A DNA stretch of 64,000 nt, taken from contig CAMPDV010000517.1 in NCBI GenBank assembly GCA_946699065.1, forward strand, positions 180,751 through 244,750, in the 5' to 3' direction. Source of the stretch: Loxodes magnus (Eukaryota > Ciliophora > Karyorelictea > Loxodida > Loxodidae). The position numbers and the translations under genes are program-made. Under the pieces are notes generated by a model. It made no database searches and was not told where the DNA came from. It saw only the letters and a list, made by a program, of their open reading frames with translations. The stretch's first letter is position 1; every line of letters begins with the position of its first letter. Positions 48,348 through 63,096 of the stretch are shown here, one piece after another.

Positions 48348-49478
48348 TCACATTTTAATATTTTTTATGATAATTAAAAAAAATTTAAATAATATTAACT
48401 TCTTTATTTTTATAAGTTGTAAATCTTTGATTTAATTCTTTAAATAAAAGACAATTAAATAATTTTGAATCATTTATTTTAATTTATGGATTTTTGACTC
48501 TGATTATTTTCTTCTTCTTCTTTTATCTCTTCTTAATTTTTCTATTTTTCTTTCTTATTTTTTTTTATCTAATTTTATAGAAAAATATCTTACATTTTTT
48601 AAAATATCCCAGTCAAAAACAGAGTCAAACTAATAATTTTCTTAATAAAATAAATCTCTTAATATATTTTATAAATGTCCATAGTCTGGCCTATCTTCAA
48701 ATCGTAAACTTCTACAATAATTCATATAAATACTTAATTCTGGAGGCATATTTTAGCATAATATTTCTATTGGAGTTGACATTTTATTTTCCATTATTTT
48801 TTCATATTTTTCTTTCTTTGTAATTGCTCTTAATCCTTACCAAGGAAGAGAATCTCTTAAAAAATAAATTAATATATGACCTAAAGCTTCAAGATCATCT
48901 CGTCTCGATTGTTCGATTCCTAAATGAGTATTGATGCTACAGTAGCGAGCATTTCCTGTTAAATTTTTATTTTCTTAATATGGAATATGCTTTTAAGTTT
49001 TAGGATCTCTGTATTTCTTAACAGTACCAAAATCAATCAAATATATTAAGTTTGAATTTTTTTTTAAGCCTATTAAGAAATTTTCGGGTTTAATATCTCT
49101 ATGAATGAAATGTTTGGTATGAAGGAACTTCAATCTTTAAATAATCTGTTCAGCTATCATAATTACAGTTTTCAGAGTTAATTTTCGATTTTTTAAATTG
49201 AACAAATCTTCTAATGTTGGCCCAAGTAGTTCCATTACCATAGCATTGTATTCCCCTTCTACTCCATATCAAAAAATATTTGAAATTCCTGTTCCACCTT
49301 ATAAAATTCTATATATTTTTGACTCAAATAACAATTGAGGATGTTTACTTTTAACAGATTCAAGCTTAATAGCAACTTATTCATTTGACTGAACATTTGT
49401 ACCTAAATAAATCTCACCAAAAGATCCAGTCCCTATTTTTTTACCAAGTCTATATTTTCCTCCCACTCGCAGCTCCAT
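48348..49478 (-). CDS. Casein kinase 1 family protein kinase
   Basis: ATG 49478 ([21 protein letters not shown]). Glycine loop 14-21, VAIK lysine K38, HRDIKPEN with D128, DFG at 149-151, the CK1 hallmark segment [20 protein letters not shown] (176-194 region) and LPWQG (211-215). CK1 enzymes phosphorylate Ser/Thr in signalling and ciliary regulation. The conserved Trp of the family's W-x-G-x-EG motif is residue 70 ([10 protein letters not shown]) and is encoded by TGA at 49271-49269. Gln codons are mostly TAA. The catalytic domain ends near residue 290. A very basic tail (RRDKRRRRK) follows to codon 334, then either TAA at 48476 or, if only TGA stops, 42 more AT-rich codons to TGA 48348. The shorter form looks more natural. 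Confidence 0.9.
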
Positions 49479-49680
49479 TCGACTTAAATATATTAATAAT
49501 TAAAATCGAATAAAATTGAACCAAAAGATATATTTATATAGATTGTTAAATTATTTTCTTTGCTTTATTAAATTTTTAATTTACAAACATTAAAAATTAA
49601 ATTGAAAAATATATAAAATAGAATAATTATTAAATGTCATTTTACAATTTATGTTTTATTATGTATCATTTTTTAAATAA

Positions 49681-50024
49681 GGTGGAAAGCCCTTTCCTTC
49701 GGATACTACTTGGAAGCCCAGCAAGGCAACTAAAAAATGAGCGCGGACTGAGGATAAATCGGAGAAAGAGAAACCGATAACAAGAGAAGGAAGATTTGAC
49801 AAGCTGGAGAACTCTGAATACCAGGAGAAAACCTTCTTCATCATAGGTCGGGGAAAGATGTACCCGTAATCGCATATTGCATCCTATGCTTATGAAGTAA
49901 AAATTACAGGGACGTATTCAGGAAGAGAAAACAAAGATAGAGAGACCCATAAATTTTTTTTCAACATTAAATAAAATTAATTTAAAGAGCTGCGTACCAA
50001 AGAGAGTGCTACGCGGTCTATAAT
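49681..50024 (+). mobile_element. SINE-like element R2, copy b, with shared hairpin tail
   Basis: A diverged copy of 8311-8657: same start (GGTGGAAAGCCCTTTCC), same internal words (GAGAACTCTGAAT, CATCATAGGTCGG, CGCATATTGCATCCTATGCTT) and the same tail (49987-50020) followed by ATAATCCAATTTATTTAT. It lies 200 bp upstream of the CK1 gene start. Not coding; the standard-code frames differ from copy a. Confidence 0.75.
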
Positions 50025-50030
50025 CCAATT

Positions 50031-53000
50031 TATTTATAAAAATTTAAAGTAGAAAGCTTAAAATAATTAAATAATTTTAGAAATTTCCTCATTTATATTT
50101 CAGTAGGTAATCAGTTTTTTATAAAAAGTTTATTAAATAAATTTAGAATTGAACATTTAGGTATTTTAAGATTTAAATTCTTACATTCTAAAGGCTATTT
50201 AAAGCATTAAAAAAATATAAAAACAAAAGAATAAAATTAAGATTAGATAAAAATTTTATGTATTTTATGTTTAAAGCTATAAGCAAAGCCTTTTGATATA
50301 TTGCATGCATTTTTTTATAATTTTATTTTTAAATCAAATAAAAATTTAATGAGAAAAAATTATTTTTTAAATTAGTTAAGAAGAAATGATTCTCCTTGCT
50401 TTGATTTTGATCTTTAAGATTTTCCATAATTTCAAATAAAATAATTTTATAAATTAAATTTTTGCTTTAATTAACTTTTAATTAAAGTAAAACAACTTTT
50501 TAAGATTATAAGAATAAGTATGCTAAAAATATACAACATAAACTTTAAATAATAAATTAGAAAGACACAAAATTTTGGAACTTGCTTTTATTTTATAATT
50601 AAAAACGTTTTCTTATGCTTAATTCAACTAAAAAGTAAATAATCCTTTGTATTGGTTTTATTTGCTTCTTCAAACAAAAATATTTTTTGTTATTCATAAT
50701 CCTTTATAATCGATTTAACTCTCTAGTTCATATTTTCTATTTCAAATTTTTGGTTTAAAGGATTCTTAAACAGACTATATTTAACTAATTTCTCTATGTA
50801 ACTCATATATTAAAAATAATTTTCTTGCTAAAATAGAGAAAAAATAAATGCCTTGATATAACTTTAAAAATTAAAGTTTTTAAAACTTAAATTAAATTGC
50901 TAAGTATTCTTTTATGGAGTTGTACAAAAGATAGATATTCGCTTAATGGGCTAGATTTATTTAGATTTATACCAGAATTCTCTATTTTTCTATGTAAAAA
51001 TGCTTAAAATTTTTCCAAGTTTTTTTTATTAAAAGAAGAAAATTTTTATATAAGTTTTACTTATATAAAGATAAATAACTTTAAATTATCTTAAATTTTG
51101 CCTTTTTTTGTGTCTTCTATTTTATATACTTAAATTAAAGCACCTAAAAAGAACTTCTCTATAAGATATATTGATTTTTTTATTTAAAATTTGAATACCT
51201 TTTTCAGTATTTCTAAATCTATTTACATTTAATTAAAATTGTTTTTGGTTTTGACTCTCAAATTAAATCATCAATATTTATTAAAGAAGAATTTAATCTA
51301 CATCTGCTCTTAAATAATTTTCAGTCAAAATTTTAAATGCAAAATACGAAAATATTAAAAGCAAACTAATTAATGCAATATCATTATCAATATTTAGACT
51401 TAATTTAAATTTAAATATACATGCTACTTTTATAAGCAAGAACTTAAATCTCTATTTAAAAGTTTTTCTATTTAATTAAAATTTTTTAAGCATCTTATCC
51501 CACAGTTAAAATATCAGACAAATTATAATTAATATATTTATAAAATTTAAATATCTTTGGTAATTATTTTTTACTTTAGTAATATATATTTAGCTATAAA
51601 CAAAGGTATTTCAATTAATCATCATAGATTTGATTGCTTCTTTTTTAAGTATATTCATTTTTTTTTAATTTTTAAGTTAAGTTATTTTGGATTGAATAGT
51701 AATTTCATATCAATCTAGCTTTATATTTTATAATAACTTTACTAACTATAAAGAGGAACCAAAAAACACATTAAAATATTAATTTGACTTAAATTTAAAG
51801 TTAAATTGAATTAAATTTATATTCAAATTAATAAAAAGCATCTTCATAAAGGTATCTTTTTAAATTATATTCAAACAAAAAATTACTATAATTTATAAAT
51901 ATTTGCTTAGGTTATTAAGTATTTTAAGGATAAAAATCATATTAGCTATATCATATTTAAAATGATTATTATTATGTATAAATGAGAGGTTTATTATGTG
52001 CATATTTATATTTATTTTCGCAAACATTTAAACTAAAATTATGTATTTATATAGTAGACTAAAGGTAATTTTATGAGATACTAATATTCATATAGAATAA
52101 ATATTTGCTTTTTGGAGAATCATATCTCTAAACAAAAATCAAACATAATAGTTGTAAAAAATAAAAAAATATCTTAGAAAAATTATTAACTAAAATTTAT
52201 AAAACAGAACAGCAAAATTTTAAATAATGAGATTTATTTAAGTATATTCTTTTATTTTACATTTGCATATATCTATATTTCTCTTAATTTTGTTTAAACT
52301 TTTTAGAAATATACTAGTGATTTATAAATTTGATTAAGTATTAATTTTATAAAAATAACTTTTTGGAAGTTAAAAAATTCAGAAAATGTAATTCTTTTAT
52401 TTTATGAAACTTGATATAAAAACCAAAAAAATTAACAGCAAGATTTAAAGGAATATAAAAATAAGTAGAAAATTCATAAAAGAGATCAGATAGAATCAAA
52501 CTTAAAATGTAATTAATCATAAGCAAAGCTCTAACTATTTTCCAATTACTAAAATAATCAATTATATTTTACTAAAATTAAATTTAGAAAATTAATATTT
52601 TTTTTATTTTTCTACTTGATTACAAACAGATATAGCAAGTTTAAAAATTTAAAGGCTATTTTTAACTTTAAAAGTAGCAAGCAATATTTGTATTTATAAA
52701 TCATTACAATTATTATACTAGGATTTAAATTTAGAAAGCCTTTTAATATCTTCAAGTAGTTATAATTATCAAATTATTAAAATAATAGTTTTAAATTTAT
52801 AACTTAAATAGTTAAATTTTTGAAATAGCAAAACACTAGAAGTTGAATATAGATGAAATAAAATTTTATAATCGAATTTTTAAACCAAAAATATATTAAA
52901 ATATATATATGAAAAATAAAAATCGATCTTCAAATTTAAAAAGTTTTATCCTAAATTTTTTTTAGCCATTTTAGTTACTTTTCGTTGAATTTAAAAATAG

Positions 53001-54352
53001 ACTATAAGTCTCTAGCTTAAAATATTCATATAGAAAATGTAGAAAAGAGAAAAGCAAAAAAATTAAAAATCTAAACATATAAAAGTTGTATATTATGATA
53101 AAAATATTCTAAGAAACCAAAAAATTTTAAATTAATTTAACCTAAATATATTTAGAATAATTATTTTAAAAATATTAAGCTTAGTGATAAATATCAGATT
53201 TTATAAATGTTTAAAAACTAAAAAATTATTGTTCTTTGCAATCCTTAAAGAGTCCTTAATGAAGTTCTTTAATAATATTCACGAATATTTTTATAACTTT
53301 TCAATTATTTTTTATAAGATAATTTTCTTATAGCAAAAACATTAAATTATTTAAGATTATTTATCAATTTTTAAATCGGCTCTAAAAAATAATATCTAAG
53401 TTCGTATTCTATAAAAGGCTTATTATTTTTCTTTTTAATATAATATTATTAATATAGAAAATATTTAACACAAATAGAAAAGCTTATTATATTTTATTTT
53501 TAGAACATAAAAATCTATAAAAGTGAATAAATTCATATATTTATTAAAGCTTCTTTTATTATTTAAATTCTTAATAAGATTTATTAAAATTAAAATGAAT
53601 AAAATCAAATAGAATTTTTAATACTTAGGAAATTATTACTCAATTTTCTTATTCAAAGAGAATTATTTTTCGTTATACGAGAAATAATTCAGAGTAAAAT
53701 TTCGCCGAATAAATAAATGTATTTTTAAGAAATAATTTTAAATATAAAATTTTGACCAAGCATAACTTAATGAGTAATTGAATCTTTTAAAGCAGTGATT
53801 ATATGAAGCATTATATATGTTAAAAAAGAATTTGAAATTTGAGAAATATCCTTCAATAGACTTATTTTTATGTTAATAGATTATTTTAGGCAACTGAATA
53901 ATAATTTAATATACATCTAATAATTTATTTTGCACAACAATTAATATTAATAAATTCTAAGCTGCTGATTTAGCTTAGTATTTCATTAAGTTTTTATTAA
54001 TAAGATATTTTAATTTTTAATTTTAGTATAATAAGAGCAAGCATTAATGTGTTGATCCTTTAGCTTAAACAAAAAATATTAATAAACCTTTACTTTTGCT
54101 TTTCCCAAAAAATGTTATCATAGCTTGTTTGCTTTTCATTAAAAATAATAAATTTAGATTTAGATATAAAATATAATAAACATTTTTGTACTCTATTTTA
54201 AAGTTATTAGTTAAGATAATAAGTGGTATAAAAACTAGAAAAAATCCAAAAGTTTTATAAAGAATATAAGAAATTTTAATTTATAAAAATGATAATTAAG
54301 TTGATAAAGAACAAAATATAATTAACTTAAAAACTTTTTTACTAAGCTATTC
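50031..54352. other. Long AT-rich gap
   Basis: Over 4 kb without any frame, repeat or GC patch that I can support. It separates the 3' end of the CDPK gene from the R2 element. Confidence 0.45.
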
Positions 54353-56060
<1,708 letters not shown>

Positions 56061-59000
56061 ATTTATTTTATAATTTTTTAAAGAAAGCAGGGCTTAAATA
56101 TAACTAATGAAACAAAATTTAAAATTCATATGCTTGATTCTATTTAATTATAGATATCCATATACACTATGTCACATATATTAAGTCTTTTGTGCTTTTA
56201 ATTATTTTAATGTAAGACATATTTAAAAACTTATAAGCATAGGATTTTAAGCTAGGGTTATCTACTATCTAGAAATTTAATAGTGATTTTAGGTTTATAT
56301 TTTTCATTGATTATACTTATTAGAGTTATTTATCTCTTTATATACATTAATTTTATTTACCAATATTTTATCTAGTTTAATATTACATAAAGACACTAGA
56401 TGTTTTGTGCAAGCATTATGAAACATATTTATAGGTTTACTATTACAGATATTTCTTTTATGAAGCACAATGAATTTATAATTAAAATGGTTCAAATAAA
56501 GATTATATGGGTTTATTATATTAATAAGTTTTAATAAATTGGATATTTATGATGCTTTCAATAACTTTAAAGTCTTTTAATATAATCTAAATTGATGCTA
56601 TCACTGGTATAGTTTTGGCTTGTAAAATTAAATAATTTATTAGAACCTTTTCAGTCTTTATTAAATATAAATGAATATATCATGGTTATTATTCTCTTTT
56701 TTATAAGCTTTAAAACATAAGATATTTGCACTTTTTTTATAATAATAATGATATTATTAGACAAACAATACGTAAAATAAATAACTTTATTTTGATTTGT
56801 AAAAGAAAGACTATAAGATAGAATTTGAGCAAATAAGACAGGAAATAATTTAAATACTAAGACATTTTAATAATGCAAGCAAAATAAATGATTGCATGGA
56901 TTCTTTGTGGTAAGTCTTAAAAACAAGAACTAAAATTTCTGAAAATGTATTATTTTTATTTTTAAAATTTAAGAATTTAAGATAAATAAAAGTTAATAGT
57001 CATCATTTTTAAAGATTTGGGATATAAGGGATTTAAATAATCATATTAAAGATATTTCTTAGCTGTATTTGAATTGCATTAATGCTTGCGAATTTTATTT
57101 TGCTCTTAGGTCGACAAATAAAATAAAATAAAATAAAATGAATTAAGGATATTATTATTGAATTATATTACCTTAGTAATTTTTAGTTTATCTAAGCTTT
57201 AATAAATTAATTAGATGAAGAAAATTCTGGAACTTAATTTATCAAATAAATTTTTTTGTAAAATACATTCGAATAAAGCAACTACAATCTAAACTTATGC
57301 ATATAAGTAAAAATATTTAATTTAGCAAATTTCATAAATTTATTTTTTAAATAAGCCTTGTAAACTCCTGTATATTATTATATATTCTTAATAAATATAG
57401 ATGCTTTATAACCTTCTATATCTTTAAATTATTGTAACTTAAGATTTTAAGCTGTAGATATTTAATTATAATTATACACATATTTTTAGGTATGTTTTAA
57501 CTTATCTATTTTAAAATTATCATGACTATCATTTGAGCTAGTTTACCTAATAACTAATAATTATTTGTAAATAGTAGGACTAAAAATTGGTTTTTAATTG
57601 AATAATTTCCTCTTAAAGTTTAGAATCTAAGCTGCTTAGCCTAATTAATAAGAAAATTAATTAAAAATATTTTATCTATTCTAAAGTGAAATTTAGATTA
57701 TGCTTTTATTTATTTGGAAATAGTTTAAGCTTCATTTAATAGTTATTTCATAAAAAATACAAGTGAAAGAAATTTTTAAAATAAAAGCTTTTTTAGCTTA
57801 TTTTAACTTATAGATGTATTATACTTTTTTAAGCTTATTATATAAAGTTAAATATTAAAAGTTAAATAATTTTGACTTACAATACTTCTTTCTTTTTTAC
57901 ATCTACTTCATTCTTTTGCTAAATAAAAATTAGTTAGTATCTAAACATCCTTCTAAGAATACATAAGTGTTTTAACTAAGGATAATAAAATAATAAATAT
58001 ATATGATATAGCGAAGGTCTTTTGAATTTAAATAAGCAGGTTGATTATTAGATACATATGTAATATTTTAAAATACAATTAGCATCATACTTTGCATTAT
58101 ATTTATTTTCATTATTTCTTTTTAATAATATCTGCTTCTTTATAACTACACATCTAATCATTAAAGTCATATTAAAATTTAAATTTAGAAATGACAAATT
58201 TACAATTGCTTCACATCTCTAATTTATATACCTGAAATTTAATAATTTAAAGCAAAATGTTTTTGAGAGTTATTATTTATTAAATTTTATTTAAGATAAA
58301 TATAAGATAATGATAATGATTATGCTTAATTTAGGCTTTATATAAAACTATGTTGTGCAGGTTTATTTTGTTATTTTTTCTATTTGGTTATTAAATTTTT
58401 TTGGTTTGCTATTTTAGTTTCTTACCTAAATAAAAATCTTAGATGAAATGGAATCAAATTTTATTTTATTATATAGTAAGTAATATTTTATAAAAAATAC
58501 ACCTAGATATTTAGATACCATTTTAGAAGCTTTAGTTTTAATATTTTATTACCTTTATAGAAAATTATAACAATTGAAATAATTATCAAAGCTTAGCTAA
58601 AAAAGCTTTATACTATTTTATTTTTGCACTTCTCTTTCAATTGTTGCAATGCAAAAGTTAATAATATCAATATATTTATATTTAGGTGTAGATTTAATAT
58701 AACTTAAATCCTTAAAGATATATGAATTAATAAAAAGGAAATAGTATAAGAAATATAAATATATGGACTTAAAATATATATGATACTTTTTATCGTTTAG
58801 TTAAATACCACTGAATTGAAACTAATTTTTAAGTTTTTTATTCAAGTATTTATTATCAGCTGAATAAGGCTAAGTATTAGGCAAATAAAAATAAAGAGAG
58901 GCTTTATTTTTAATGAATAATAATTAAGGATGAAATCTAAATCCAAAAAATTAAGTTTATCAAAATTTATTAAAAGTTTAGAAATATCCTAATAAAATTA

Positions 59001-60690
59001 ACAAATATATATTTAAATAAAGCTACCTCTTTAAATAATTTCATACGTATTTTGATATGTTAAAAAGATTGTTTTTCGAATATTTTTGTCAAATTGTAGC
59101 TATAAATTTATTTGTTAAATTTGCTTTGATGATTAAATTATTTTATCCTGCTTTAACAATTTAAAATGTTTAATTTTACAAAATAAACATTTAAGAAATT
59201 ACCCTTAATTACTTTTATTCAAATGTTTTTATTTAAAAAATGTTTTTATTAATAAAAAGCTCGAAGTTATACGATGAAATCTCTATTTAACTTTAGTTGA
59301 TTCAAGCAAGAAAGGTTTTGTAGACTCTTAGATATCATATCTTAAAAATAAATTTAATATACTTGTTTAATTTTAGTTATAATAAACAAAAACATCATCG
59401 TTCGTTATATCTCTTAGAAATATTATTTAAAAAGACAGATTTTAAACAGTATAAGTTTATTTAGTTTCCTGATAATTTCATATAATTAAAAATAGAAAGC
59501 TTCTGCGTTCCGACATTCTAATAATTCCTTTTCTGATTTTTATTTTAGAATCATTAAAAGAGAAAATTTACCAAGTATCTTAAACATAATTTAAGCAAGT
59601 GTAACTTTTATAATAAATAAACAAATTCGAATTAAGAAGGAAGATTTTAAAAAAAAGTTGCTTAAATTTGTTAAATTTTGACGCTTGCATCAGTTTATTC
59701 GAAAAGAATAAACTTATAATACATGATAAAAGAATAAAACTAATTAGAAATAAATGTAATAAATACAAAAGCTAATTCAAATTTATAACTGCTTAAATTA
59801 GGAAGATGAATAAGTTCAAATTTATACATGCATAATAAATTATTAATTTCGAGAGTTGTGCTAATAAGTAAAAAGACAGTGAAGCATTTTTTAATTAGAC
59901 TTTGTTATAAAAAATTATTTTTATTTAAAAAGAGTTTTAAATCTATTTCTTAAAATCTCATGCTAGTAAATAAGACTTTAATTAATTAACTAAATATTAA
60001 AATTTCAGCATAAATATCTTAAAATTTTCAAATCTTAATATTATCTCAAAAGAAATTAAGATATTTTATTTTTAGCTTTTAAATAATTATTTAGATTACT
60101 TGTCAATTAATTAATTTCAATAATCAATTTTAAGATTCTCTTATAAAAATCTTATTTTAAATTAATTAATTTAAAAAAGCAGAAATAAGCAAAAATAATT
60201 TTAATATTTTATGCAGATAAGATTTATAATGTTCATTATACTCATATGTGATTTTTTTCTTATTTATTTTTTTATCTACTGAAGCTTGTTATAAAATTAG
60301 ATTAAGTAATAGAACTCCCCGCCTCGGAAAATAGAATTAAAAAATGTTTAAAATAGATAACTAAGCAGCAAAAAGATTTTATCATTTAATTTGAAAGACA
60401 GAGTTATAAATCTGATTGAATATAAATTGAAGTTTCTAATATTTTGAGTTAAAGAAGAAAAAAACTAAGTTATCATTACAATTTGAAGAATCACTTTAAT
60501 AAAAAGTGATAAAATTTTAGAGCTAGTTATAATATTAAATTTCGAAAGTTATTTAATTGTCTTTTTGTAGTTCATCAAATTTAATCTTGCATGTGAATTT
60601 CTATTTTTACGTTTTTGAAAATCAGTTCCTTAACGAAATTATTACTATAATTATTTTTTTATACGAATCGAATGAAAATATTCATATCAA
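56061..60690. other. Long AT-rich gap
   Basis: About 4.6 kb of AT-rich sequence upstream of the CDPK gene. Short standard-code frames exist but none has protein-like composition or a relative in the window. Confidence 0.45.
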
Positions 60691-60699
60691 ATTGGAAAA

Positions 60700-61035
60700 A
60701 TTAGAGACAAGTGTAAAATAATAGGCTATGCAATCTATCCCAATGGAGTTCGAATAAGAGAATAATAAACCAATTGAACAAACTAAAGAGAAATATTTTA
60801 GGAAAAATGTTACATCTGCAGGAGAACAGACCACCTATGGAGACGATGCTGGAAGAGAAAGAAGATTTAATAGAAAATATGGAATGACCTAACCTAATTT
60901 TACCCAACCAGAAATGGAGAAATTTATAAGAAGATAGCAAGCTATATGAAGAGACAACCATTCTGAAAGCTTGACAGTGAAGGGAGAAGAAGACCACCTA
61001 GAGATCAAGGGAAGTAGGAAGCTCTTAAGTAGACG
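60700..61035 (+). pseudogene. ORF1-C C-terminal half, 5'-truncated
   Basis: Zinc knuckle CYICRRTDHLWRRC (60808-60849), then IWNDLTQFYPTRNGEIYKK. It matches the copy at 63.77 kb from the IPMEL segment onward. The knuckle Trp is TGG (60838-60840), whereas the copies at 61.69 and 63.80 kb have TGA there. Everything before about 60700 is missing and the following gene starts 55 bp downstream. Confidence 0.65.
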
Positions 61036-61089
61036 ATCCTTCTTTAACACTTTAATTTAATAATTACTTTTCTAGGAAATAAATAAAAA

Positions 61090-61950
61090 ATGGAAGGATT
61101 CAAAAGAGGTTTCTACACCACCTCCAAAAAGTTGGAGAGGAAACCTGAATCCAATATTGGATAGTCTTCTTACCCTTAACCCTAACCTTTTTCTTAATTC
61201 TAACAACCTGAAGAGGAACAGAAACAAGATCAGAAGACAACACATGAGATAACTCCAACCTCAGAAGAGAAGCTCAGAAAGCAGATGAAGTCTCTCTGCA
61301 CCAGGAGATCTCAAAGTTCAATCCTTCTGGCCAGATGAGCATGGAACAGCTCATCAAAGTGGTACTAAACCTCCAGGAAGAGGTTAGGAAACTGAGAAAG
61401 GACAATGAGAAACTGATGGAAAAACTAAACCTAGCGGAAGGAATAGAATCCAGACTTATGTCCTAAGAATAGAACTAAGCGCTTTCTGAAACATATCTTA
61501 AGACCAGAGTAGCTAATCCTAAAATTAGCTTCAGAAACAATCTGATATGAGTATTAGACTGGAAATACTAGAAAAGAAATTAGATGAACAAAGGGGAGAT
61601 ACAATGATGATTGAAGAGACTAATAGGAAGACTAAGGTTAAACTCCAAAAAGTAGTGAAGAAATGTTACTACTGCAATTCGATAGAACACTTATGAAGAC
61701 GCTGCAAGGAATTCCAAAATTTCAAGACGTAGTACTGGAATAAATAAAGAACCATACAAGCACAGTAGAGGAAGAAAAAAACAAATTTAGTAGAGACAAA
61801 TAAGAGAAAGATTATACTTAAATGAATAAGGATAGATTTACAAGAGAAAATTTAATTAGAAATGAAGATAGAATTGGAAATGACATGAGCAGTGGGAGGA
61901 GAGAGGAAAAGAGACCTTTAAAACTTGATTTTTAACGCCGGAGCAATCTG
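61090..61950 (+). pseudogene. Retroelement ORF1-C copy, frameshifted
   Basis: ATG 61090 gives MEGFKRGFYTTSKKLERKPE, like MAEGLRKGFF of the intact copy. The coiled coil (LNLQEEVRKLRKDNEKL, LNLAEGIESRLMSQE), a second helix (MSIRLEILEKKLDEQ) and the knuckle CYYCNSIEHLWRRC (61674 on, Trp = TGA 61693) lie in three different frames. At least two indels, or unrecognised short introns, separate them. The first explanation is simpler. Confidence 0.65.
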
Positions 61951-62515
61951 GTGTCCAGCATGAAGAGGTGAAAATCCTCAATAATTGCTAAACTTAATTT
62001 ATCCTATTATTATAATTACTTTTCTTATCATTATTATACTCTTGTCATTTAGCTTAGAGTTTTGAGATTAATGCTTTCAGATTTTCTTGACTTTGGATAT
62101 TTTTAAACTTTTTTCAAACTCGAAATTTTATTATTTATTTAAGTAAAATTATTGCATTATTAAAATATATGCTATGTTTTATTATAGAACTTTCATTTAT
62201 TTGACTTTTGAAATTATTATTCTTGATTTTTTATAATTTTTTTAATTTTATTGATTCTTAATTAATGGTTACTATTTTATTATTGGTTGGTCTTTTAAGA
62301 TTCAATATGCATTTAATTATTAACTTAGATTTCATAGACTAAGCTGAATTAATTTTAACCTTAAATCTATTTTTCATAAGAATTAATTTAAATTATTGAT
62401 TATTACAAAAAATAACTTTAATCTAGTTTTAATATAAGTTATCGAATCTCTTTCTAACTTGGAGAAATTAAATTTTTCTTACTTTTAATCTTTTATTTTA
62501 TTATGTTTATTATAA
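61951..62515. other. AT-rich stretch
   Basis: No body recognised for the hairpin tail that follows. Confidence 0.4.
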
Positions 62516-62560
62516 GAGCTTCGCGTCAGTGATATGCTACGTGCTCTATAATCTACATCT
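62516..62560 (+). repeat. Shared hairpin tail H6, diverged
   Basis: GAGCTTCGCGTCAGTGATA and ATGCTACGTGCTCTATAATC, a mutated version of the tail found on R2, R3 and R4. It stands alone, so this is probably an old, heavily 5'-truncated insertion. Confidence 0.5.
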
Positions 62561-63090
62561 TTTTATATGCTTTATTCGGAGTCTTTATTTGCTGCTGTTT
62601 GCAAATTTTTCCTTCAAATATCTGTTTTTATCCAAATATAATGGCTCTGATAATTTATGCTTTTTTGACTTACCTTTTAGAACATTTTTGTTATTTTTCG
62701 AAAAAAATTATTGTCATTTTAATTAGTAGTTTTTAACTTTCTAATTTAACACTGAAAAAAAAAATTATAAACTAATAAAATTTAAAATATAATAGCAGAG
62801 AAAAATCAGGAAAAGCAATCTATATGATTATCTGAGAAGTTTATAGGAAAGAGAAAAAACAATCTCGGAAAGAAAAGAAAAGATAGAAATCAAAAAAGCT
62901 TAGCAAGATTAGAAAATAATAGCCAAAAGAATTTAAAATTTTTAATTTAATCTATATTCAACGTAGTATAGTGGAAAAAGGATTTAAAAAATCCTAGAGC
63001 ATCAAGATTATTTTATTATTATTTTTTTATTAGCTTTTATAATTTATTTTACGTAATAGTTTTTTTTATTAATTAAAAAATAAAATAATT
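62561..63090. other. AT-rich stretch
   Basis: No gene. A short perfect hairpin (AGGATTT, AAA, AAATCCT) lies near 62978 but no surrounding RNA gene can be folded. Confidence 0.4.
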
Positions 63091-63096
63091 AAAAAT

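Noticed and set aside
61165..61190. CCCTTAACCCTAACC, telomere-like
   Set aside because: It lies inside ORF1-C as Pro/Gln codons and is not a repeated array. The CCCTAACCC near 16434 likewise stands alone.
62960..63005. tRNA-like start (GTAGTATAGTGG) followed by a hairpin with a 7-nt loop
   Set aside because: No T arm or acceptor stem; surrounding sequence is AT-rich and unstructured.
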